DNA from: Austropuccinia psidii
Lineage: Eukaryota; Basidiomycota; Pucciniomycetes; Pucciniales; Sphaerophragmiaceae
Length of the DNA: 64,000 bases
Direction of reading: 5' to 3'
NCBI GenBank assembly: GCA_023105745.1
Contig: JALGQZ010000007.1
Span: 57,579,569-57,643,568, forward strand
The translations under genes and the position numbers were made by a program. Below the pieces are notes generated by a model. That model worked only from the letters and a program-made list of their open reading frames with translations, was not told where the DNA came from and searched no databases. Positions 55,758 to 64,000 of this stretch are shown in pieces. Each line of letters begins with the position of its first letter. Position 1 is the stretch's first letter.

Positions 55758-56870
55758 TCAGTCATATAAATCACTATTCTCTCCCAAATGAACACCTTTA
55801 TCAGTAACATTTTTTAGCTTTCCCAATCCCTTATTATACTTGTTACAAGCCAAAGCTAATTTATTTGCAATCTGGCGTAATAATTCCAGAATATTATTGT
55901 TTTCAAATCCCTTTTCCAAAAAAGTCCTCAATGCTTGGTGTCCATGCTCCCCTGGTTGCCAAATTATTTAATAAGCCCCATGTTCTTTTGAGAAATATAT
56001 TCAACATTTGTAGCTTGGAAAGACAAAAGACCTTCCTTTAACCCTATGTGCTTATTCATTTTTGACCAAGTCAAATTTTTTTAATTCTACTAGCATCCAT
56101 CTTCCCTAGAAATAATTTGAGAAATCTTCATCCTTGTAATAATTATTATGAATATCCCCAAAGGTAAAAGGCATATTGGTTGAAAATTGATGAGACTTGA
56201 TGGACTCTCTATGTTTCATTCATACAAAGCTACAATCCCCAATGGATTCCAATTGTCTTTGGGATTCTTCAAGAGCCTTGTTTGCAATTAATTGAAATCT
56301 GTTTCCTACAAATAAATCTATAGATTTTACCTCCTCATTCATTTCATTATATTTGAATCTCTCCTCTGGGACTTTGAGGTCAATTTAAATGGGTTTGTAT
56401 CTTCCAAATGCCTCTTTGTCTTAAGATTTCTCGCATCCATCATCTATCATTTTACCACCTTGAGCTCCATGACCAGTTATATTCCCATACACACTGGAGG
56501 CCATATTCAGGCAATGATCCACCTTCTGAAAATCTCCAATCAAGTCCAAATTAAATTCATTTTCAAAGGAGGTTAATATGACAAAGGCAACAATCTGGTG
56601 TTTTGTGGAAGCGTCAACAAAAAAATAACTATTTACACCGAAAGGTTTTAAATTATGAAAAGCTAACTGATTTTGACTAGTAAGAAAATCATTGCTAAGA
56701 ATTATTGGAACTTTAAGATCTCTGACCTCATGGTAATGATACTATTTTGTATTTGGCATAGAATTATCAATTATATTTCCTCTTTTCTTATTCTTTCTTT
56801 CTCTGTCTTCCAATCCTTTTTGAATCAAATATTTATTTCCATTTGATTAAGAATTATTTCTATTATCCAT
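55758..56870 (-). pseudogene. Broken Tet-like 2OG-Fe(II) oxygenase gene
   Basis: Minus strand from ATG 56870. One frame stays readable over about 250 codons with scattered stops: YHYHEVRDLKVPII, FHNLKPFGVNSYFFVDASTK, QIVAFVILTSFENEFNL, NITGHGAQGGKMIDDG, FGRYKPI, VGNRFQLIANKALEESQRQL, MPFTFGDIHNNYYKDEDFSN. After a shift come FVFPSYK, YFSKEHGA and IIWQPGEHGHQAL. The order and spacing match the Tet-like 2OG-Fe(II) oxygenase domain that is expanded in rusts and related to TET/JBP enzymes, which oxidise methylated bases. The HxD iron site is damaged: the His is Tyr in YYKDED, one C-to-T change. A late His (HGH) remains. Family call from motif order, not from a search. Confidence 0.6.
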
Positions 56871-57471
56871 TGAAATTCTTAAAAAATTAATTATATAAAA
56901 TACTTGTGATGTTTTAATAACTACTTAAATGATAGGGTGAATGATCTTCTGGCTAGCGGAAAAAGCCCTATTTATCTTGAAAAAGTAATCCCTTTTGAAA
57001 TGATGTGAACAACTTATCATGTTCATGAAAAAAAGTATTTTCATTGACTAGCACTAATTTGAATTAATTTCATTACAATTATTTTGAACGAATTTGGATT
57101 AATTTGAAATAATTTTGATTGAGTTAATTCAAATAAATTGATTCTAAATTGATTTGTATTCAACTGAATTGAAATTAATTTGATTCAAATTAATTGAAAT
57201 TAATATGAATTAATTCAATTAAAATTACATAAATTTGAATTAATTGAATTCAACTTAAATAAATAGGAATTAATTCAGTTACAACATAATGAAGTTGAAA
57301 AAGAACAAATCAGTTCAAATGATCCCATGTCAATTTAATTTTTATTGGATTAACTCAAATTAATTTAATTTCAATTAATTCAATGAATTGAGTTCAAATT
57401 TAAGTTAAGTAATTAAATTACATTAAGATTCAATTGAATTGAAATGAGTTGAATTTGGCTGCATTGAAATT
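56871..57471. repeat. Degenerate left flank of the decamer satellite
   Basis: From about 57040, short GAATTAATT, TTGAATT and AATTAATTTGA motifs recur without a fixed period, and then the pure array starts at about 57472. It looks like an old, decayed part of the same repeat field. 56871-57040 is plain AT-rich DNA. Confidence 0.5.
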
Positions 57472-60400
57472 CATTAATTAATTTTAATTAATTTTAATTA
57501 ATTTTAATTAATTTTAATTAATTTTAATTAATTTTAATTAATTTTAATTAATTTTAATTAATTTTAATTAATTTTAATTAATTTTAATTAATTTTAATTA
57601 ATTTTAATTAATTTTAATTAATTTTAATTAATTTTAATTAATTTTAATTAATTTTAATTAATTTTAATTAATTTTAATTAATTTTAATTAATTTTAATTA
57701 ATTTTAATTAATTTTAATTAATTTTAATTAATTTTAATTAATTTTAATTAATTTTAATTAATTTTAATTAATTTTAATTAATTTTAATTAATTTTAATTA
57801 ATTTTAATTAATTTTAATTAATTTTAATTAATTTTAATTAATTTTAATTAATTTTAATTAATTTTAATTAATTTTAATTAATTTTAATTAATTTTAATTA
57901 ATTTTAATTAATTTTAATTAATTTTAATTAATTTTAATTAATTTTAATTAATTTTAATTAATTTTAATTAATTTTAATTAATTTTAATTAATTTTAATTA
58001 ATTTTAATTAATTTTAATTAATTTTAATTAATTTTAATTAATTTTAATTAATTTTAATTAATTTTAATTAATTTTAATTAATTTTAATTAATTTTAATTA
58101 ATTTTAATTAATTTTAATTAATTTTAATTAATTTTAATTAATTTTAATTAATTTTAATTAATTTTAATTAATTTTAATTAATTTTAATTAATTTTAATTA
58201 ATTTTAATTAATTTTAATTAATTTTAATTAATTTTAATTAATTTTAATTAATTTTAATTAATTTTAATTAATTTTAATTAATTTTAATTAATTTTAATTA
58301 ATTTTAATTAATTTTAATTAATTTTAATTAATTTTAATTAATTTTAATTAATTTTAATTAATTTTAATTAATTTTAATTAATTTTAATTAATTTTAATTA
58401 ATTTTAATTAATTTTAATTAATTTTAATTAATTTTAATTAATTTTAATTAATTTTAATTAATTTTAATTAATTTTAATTAATTTTAATTAATTTTAATTA
58501 ATTTTAATTAATTTTAATTAATTTTAATTAATTTTAATTAATTTTAATTAATTTTAATTAATTTTAATTAATTTTAATTAATTTTAATTAATTTTAATTA
58601 ATTTTAATTAATTTTAATTAATTTTAATTAATTTTAATTAATTTTAATTAATTTTAATTAATTTTAATTAATTTTAATTAATTTTAATTAATTTTAATTA
58701 ATTTTAATTAATTTTAATTAATTTTAATTAATTTTAATTAATTTTAATTAATTTTAATTAATTTTAATTAATTTTAATTAATTTTAATTAATTTTAATTA
58801 ATTTTAATTAATTTTAATTAATTTTAATTAATTTTAATTAATTTTAATTAATTTTAATTAATTTTAATTAATTTTAATTAATTTTAATTAATTTTAATTA
58901 ATTTTAATTAATTTTAATTAATTTTAATTAATTTTAATTAATTTTAATTAATTTTAATTAATTTTAATTAATTTTAATTAATTTTAATTAATTTTAATTA
59001 ATTTTAATTAATTTTAATTAATTTTAATTAATTTTAATTAATTTTAATTAATTTTAATTAATTTTAATTAATTTTAATTAATTTTAATTAATTTTAATTA
59101 ATTTTAATTAATTTTAATTAATTTTAATTAATTTTAATTAATTTTAATTAATTTTAATTAATTTTAATTAATTTTAATTAATTTTAATTAATTTTAATTA
59201 AGTTTAATTAATTTTAATTAATTTTAATTAATTTTAATTAATTTTAATTAATTTTAATTAATTTTAATTAATTTTAATTAATTTTAATTAATTTTAATTA
59301 ATTTTAATTAATTTTAATTAATTTTAATTAATTTTAATTAATTTTAATTAATTTTAATTAATTTTAATTAATTTTAATTAATTTTAATTAATTTTAATTA
59401 ATTTTAATTAATTTTAATTAATTTTAATTAATTTTAATTAATTATAATTAATTTTAATTAATTTTAATTAATTTTAATTAATTTTAATTAATTTTAATTA
59501 ATTTTAATTAATTATAATTAATTTTAATTAATTTTAATTAATTTTAATTAATTTTAATTAATTTTAATTAATTTTAATTAATTATAATTAATTTTAATTA
59601 ATTTTAATTAATTTTAATTAATTTTAATTAATTTTAATTAATTTTAATTAATTTTAATTAATTTTAATTAATTTTAATTAATTTTAATTAATTTTAATTA
59701 ATTTGAATTAATTTTAATTAATTTTAATTAATTTTAATTAATTTTAATTAATTTTAATTAATTTGAATTAATTTTAATTAATTTTAATTAATTTTAATTA
59801 ATTTTAATTAATTTTAATTAATTTGAATTAATTTTAATTAATTTTAATTAATTTTAATTAATTTTAATTAATTTTCATTAATTTTAATTAATTTTAATTA
59901 ATTTGAATTAATTTTCATTAATTTTAATTAATTTTCATTAATTTTAATTAATTTTTATTAATTTTAATTAATTTTCATTAATTTTAATTAATTTTAATTA
60001 ATTTTAATTAATTTTCATTAATTTTAATTAATTTTAATTAATTTTCATTAATTTTAATTAATTTTAATTAATTTTAATTAATTTTAATTAATTTTAATTA
60101 ATTTTCATTAATTTTAATTAATTTTCATTAATTTTAATGAATTTTCATTAATTTTCACCAATTTTAATTAATTTTCATTGATTTTAATTGATTTTCATTA
60201 ATTTTAATTAATTTTAATTAATTTTAATTAATTTTAATGAATTTCAATTAATTTTAATTAATTTTAATTTAATTTAATGAATTTCAATTAATTTTAATTA
60301 ATTCCAATTAATTTTAATTAATTTCAATTAATTTTAATTAATGTCTATTAATTTTAATTGATTTTCATTAATTTTAATTAATTTTAATTAATTTTAATTA

Positions 60401-60770
60401 ATTTTAATTGATTTTAATGAATTTCAATTAATTTTAATTAATTTCAATTAATTTTAATTAATGTCTATTAATTTTAATTAATTTTAATTAATTCCAATTA
60501 ATTTTAATTAATTTTAATTAATTCCAATTAATTTTAATTAATTTCAATTAATTTTAATTAATTTCAATTAATTTCAATTAATTTTAATTAATTTTAATTA
60601 ATTTCAATTAATTTTAATTAATTTCAATTAATTTCAATTAATTTTAATTAATTTTAATTAATTTCAATTAATTTTAATTAATTTCAATTAATTTCAATTA
60701 ATTTTAATTAATTTTAATGATTTTAATTAATTTCAATTAATTTAATTTTTTTCAATCAATTTTAATTAAT
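57472..60770. repeat. 3.3-kb satellite of the decamer ATTTTAATTA
   Basis: From 57481 to 59200 I see no departure from the 10-bp unit, about 170 units in a row. The first variant is AGTTTAATTA at 59201. To the right, variants increase and show local higher-order periods: ATTATAATTA at 59441, 59511 and 59581 (70 bp), ATTTGAATTA at 59701, 59761 and 59821 (60 bp), ATGTCTATTA at 60341 and 60461 (120 bp), and a 60-bp block repeated three times at 60541-60720. Past 60720 it dissolves. Every unit boundary contains TTAATTAA. Confidence 0.98.
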
Positions 60771-61035
60771 TTTAAATATTTTCAATCAATTTTAAATAAT
60801 TTTAATCAAGCTTTATCAATTTTTATTAGTTTTGCTAATGCTCATTAATTTTTACTAATTTAAATTAGCTTCTATTTATTTTAATCCTTTTTATTAATTC
60901 CAATTAATTCTAATTCCTCACAATTAACTTGAATTATTGGTAAACCGCATAAGAAATTTGACAAAAACATGTAATTATTTAGTAAACCCACATAAGGGGT
61001 GTTTTTTAACTTAAATTCAGCTCGAAAAATACCTT
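60771..61035. other. Transition between satellite and minisatellite
   Basis: Diverged TTTTAATCAA-like motifs fade out by about 60920; the rest is unremarkable AT-rich DNA. Confidence 0.4.
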
Positions 61036-61445
61036 TATTGGGCAAAACCCACTTTATGGCATTTTTGGTTCCATAAATGGCATAAATAACATTGTTGATG
61101 CCCTCTATGCCATTTTTAATTCCATAAATGGTGTGATTTATGCCAAAAATAGCATAAGTGCCATTGTTTATGCCATAAATGCCATCTACAATGACATTGA
61201 CATTCCATGATTCATGCTGAAAGCTTGATGAATGGAATTTCTATGTCATTGTTGATGCCATTCATGGCACTTTTAATCTTATAATTGGCATTTCTGCGTC
61301 ATTGTTGACAGCCGCTGCTATTTATGGCACATTTAGTGCTATAATTGGCATTTTTATTTCACTTTTTATTTCATTAATGGTACTTTGCATATCATTTATG
61401 ATATTGTCATGTCATTGCTGATACTATTTATGGCATGGTTGTGCT
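61036..61445. repeat. Degenerate minisatellite of ATGCCATTxATGGCA type
   Basis: Many imperfect copies of ATGGCATTTTT, GTTGATGCCATT, CATAAATGGCATAA and similar, period about 30 bp, with strong internal dyad symmetry (ATGCCAT/ATGGCAT). It shares an identical 25-bp string (61242-61266) with the minisatellite at 33880-34150. Confidence 0.7.
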
Positions 61446-61549
61446 ATGGTTGAATCAATCAATGGAATTTTTTAATTATTTTCATAAATCATGTTTTCAA
61501 CAAAAATTTGAAATCTATGGATTCTAATTCTGATTTTAGGTTGAAAAAT

Positions 61550-64000
61550 TCAAATAGAACCTTTTTTATCTTCTTTTCTAATTCTTTGGTTTTCATTTTG
61601 TGGCTCAAAAATTGGAGTTAGAGTGGTGGGACAAGCTGAAGATGGGGGAATGTTTGGAATGGAAAAAAAGAAATATTTGTCCTTACCAGAAAGTTCCTCT
61701 GTTGATTGAATTGGAGCTGCATCAGGTTCAGGCTCATGCAATTGCACTTGAGAATCTGGGGCTTGACTTGGGCCTGGAGGGTTCTACAAAAGGAGGCAAA
61801 GTCAGTTCACTTTCTTGAAAAATCAGAATTGAAAAAGGAATAGCTTTCTTCTCACCGCGAAATGACTCCTTTGACCACCAGGTGCCACTTGGTCCTGGAG
61901 TGGGTTGCCACAGAGTTTTCCTGCAAGGAATATGGGGAACAGCAGAGTCTTGTCAAATGGGATTGGGCGAGTTTTGTTCTATGGGTGATGAAGAAGAGTC
62001 AGTATTATTGCATGAAGAAAAATCAGACAAAGATAAGAAAAAAAACTTACTTTGGGGTTTGAATCCCATGGGTGACAATCAGCCCAAATTCAAATTTCCT
62101 CTGGAAATAGCCATCCTTCATTGGCTGGATAATCACTTCTCTCTGTTCAAGGAGTGAAGTGACCATTGGATGGTGGCCTGGGAGGTGGGGTGGACGAATC
62201 AATACTCAAGGGAACCTGGATAATTGTGCAGAAGTGTTCCTGTCTGCATGTTTGGGATCCTGGGGTTCATTTGCACTTGGGGATGCTTTCATCATTTTTG
62301 ACTACAAAAGAGTCCTCACAAGGGCATCTTGTGTGGGAAATACTCTGGGAATTTGACAAAGGAAAATATCCTGTGTGCTTGTCAGAAAGCTTCACAGGCA
62401 TCAGTTTTCTGAGTGAATAGGATGCAGGGCATACCCTGCTTGGAGCACAAAGTGCACTACATCTAAAATAAAGACAAATCATGTTAGTATATGGATAAAA
62501 AGTAATACAAACAATGAATATTAAATATAGAACATAATTAAGATAATACACAGCAGGTAGTAATAGCTGGAAACTCTGAAACAAGGGAATAAAAAATTGA
62601 TTTGGTATGAAAAGTGGGGGATGAGCTCTACAAAATCTTGAGATTGGGAAGATGACACACAATGTAGATGAAAGTGGGTTTCTGGACATATTATTGGAAA
62701 ATAATATAGCAAAAGGGAAGGGGAGTGGAAAGGAGGGAAGACAAAGTTGAATATGAACAAGGATATGAGGTGCGGGTGGAGCCGGTGAGAAAAAAAAGAG
62801 AAGTTCATGTCAGGCAATGATGGTCTTTTATGCAATGGGATGAGTTTGAAGGCTGGTTGGGGTCATGGAAGTTCATTTGCAGCCAATTCTGTGGCTTAGA
62901 AAGGAAATGCCCCTGTGAGGCAGGGAAACAAAGGGTTTCCAGCTGAGTATAACAACTTATTAAATTGTTATACTCAGTTGGATCCCCTTTTTTGTCTTAA
63001 AAAGCCACAAAATTTCCCAGGAGTTCTTTCTTGAGGCCATTGTTAAATGTGCACAGTGTCTGAAATCCACAAATTCACCATGCAGAAAAGTACATGGTGC
63101 ATTTGGTAGCAGTTCACTGCAGTGGCAGGGTGATAGAGTTTGAACAAAGGGTGGAGATGCTGTATTAAAAGTGAATACAGAATTAGCTTGGGTTGACCCA
63201 TTATGAAGGTGTGTTTTGGTGTCATAATTTAAATGCTCAGTGGCTAAACATTTGAATGGCATTAATGGGGAACTATTTCAATACAGGTCTCCCATTCTCT
63301 CCTTCAAAGCTATTGGGATACCATCTTAGTAAGCGCCCCTTCTGAGAATTTGGAACAATATCATGAGATTTCTGCCTAGCCAAGAATTTCACTCACTTTG
63401 CTCAATTGCACAGCAGTGGGATTAGCAATAAACTATTGCAAAAAACCCTTCAACCATGGAATTCCAAAATTGTTTCCCACTGAGATTTTGGAACTCCATT
63501 TGAAAATTAATACATGCTGAGCTTTCAGGTGAAAATCAGGAGAATAGCCCTGTGGAGCTTTTGGCACACCATCTAAATGTATGTACCCAATTGGAATATT
63601 GATACTCAAATGTAATATGCATGCAAGCTGAACTATTATTACACCATCCTAAATTTTAGATCAGCAGAAATTTTGATGATTACACCATTGGGGCAAGCTG
63701 TGGGGCTGAGAAAGTTCTGTAAAATAATGTAACACACAATCCTTCTGAGTCATTGACATAAATTTCTCAAATGCATACTTTTTATGAACCTCTTTTGAGA
63801 GCTCTGGCTAACTCCCAGCTCATGCTGAGGGGAGCTTATAAGGATTAGGAATGCTAATATTTATATGCAAAACATGGACTTGCTCTGGTGTCAAGGCCCA
63901 ATAAGCTATGACTTGCTCCCATGGGTTATCCATGAAGCTGAATATTGTTGTGTGGGCACATGCATTCACATGCATTGTGGAACTTTGTGGGGAAGTCTAA
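61550..64000 (-). pseudogene. Broken multi-exon gene-like sequence of a probable multicopy rust family
   Basis: Minus strand, entering from the right edge. From about 63990 to 62960 a frame of normal composition with eight or more stops reads FSFMDNPWEQVIAYWALTPE, KKYAFEKFMSMTQKDC, ACILHLSINIPIGYIHLDGV, GYSPDFHLKAQHV, and an open end MPFKCLATEHLNYDTKTHLH...NAPCTFLHGEFVDFRHC (62960-63262). After a Ser/Phe-rich part (62521-62835) come exon-like pieces: LHSLNREK, SRGNLNLG, then SAVPHIPCRKTLWQPTPGPS to a GTGAG donor at about 61857, a TTTTGTAG acceptor, and PPGPSQAPDSQVQLHEPEPD to a GTAAGG donor at about 61705. Function unknown. The style is like proline/serine-rich predicted proteins repeated many times in the myrtle rust genome, as far as I recall them. 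Most stops are one transition from Gln, Arg or Trp. Confidence 0.5.

Noticed and set aside
57472..60770. CRISPR-like array
   Set aside because: There are no spacers; it is a continuous 10-bp tandem repeat in a eukaryotic setting.
1..64000. tRNA, rRNA or telomere repeats
   Set aside because: I looked for B-box-like GGTTCGANTCC strings and TTAGGG runs on both strands and saw none; a covariance-model scan was not possible here.

Overview
This is a very A+T-rich eukaryotic window dominated by decayed transposable elements, satellite-like repeats and gene relics; I see no intact host gene. The Ty3/Gypsy chromodomain elements, a BED-finger hAT transposase, spliceosomal introns, a Tet-like 2OG-Fe(II) oxygenase relic, and a proline/serine-rich relic resembling a multicopy family I associate with myrtle rust all point to a rust fungus (Pucciniales), most likely Austropuccinia psidii or a close relative. 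The organism call is inference from family resemblance, not from a database search.

Layout. 1-6.4 kb: 3' part of a Gypsy element on + (element A: protease, RT, RNase H, integrase with chromodomain, polypurine tract, LTR), cut in its integrase by a 1.4 kb solo LTR of family C with a perfect 5-bp target duplication. 8.2-9.6 kb: LTR of family D. 9.7-19.9 kb: LTR-to-LTR Gypsy element B on -, of the same coding lineage as A, with about 1.9 kb LTRs and badly broken genes. 20-27 kb: diffuse LTR-like DNA with tandem repeats, then a gag/protease relic of another Gypsy lineage (element E, +), split in gag by a solo family D LTR. 27-35 kb: AT-rich DNA with a nested palindrome, a widely spaced inverted repeat, a six-unit 120-bp tandem array with 3-unit higher-order structure, and a 10-bp satellite. 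35.0-46.8 kb: a hAT transposase gene (-) split by a complete 9.65 kb Gypsy element C (-) with 5-bp target duplications. 46.8-49.4 kb: low-complexity AT. 50.2-53.25 kb: a broken Ser/Asn/Gln-rich gene (-) interrupted by a solo family C LTR, directly behind a broken 5' fragment of the exportin-1 (CRM1) gene with its intron retained. 54.3-54.8 kb: a 465-bp TRIM-like element with 117-bp terminal direct repeats. 55.8-56.9 kb: a broken Tet-like dioxygenase gene (-). 57.5-60.8 kb: a 3.3 kb satellite of one decamer. 61.0-61.4 kb: a diverged minisatellite. 61.5-64.0 kb: a broken multi-exon gene-like sequence (-) running off the window.

History. The nesting gives relative ages: A and E are older than the solo LTRs within them; hAT is older than element C; the Ser/Asn/Gln-rich gene is older than its solo LTR. 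Many in-frame stops in the readable relics can be explained by one C-to-T or G-to-A change from Gln, Arg or Trp codons, consistent with decay of methylated, silenced DNA. Family C is represented by one full element and two solo LTRs, so it has both transposed here and been trimmed by LTR-LTR recombination.
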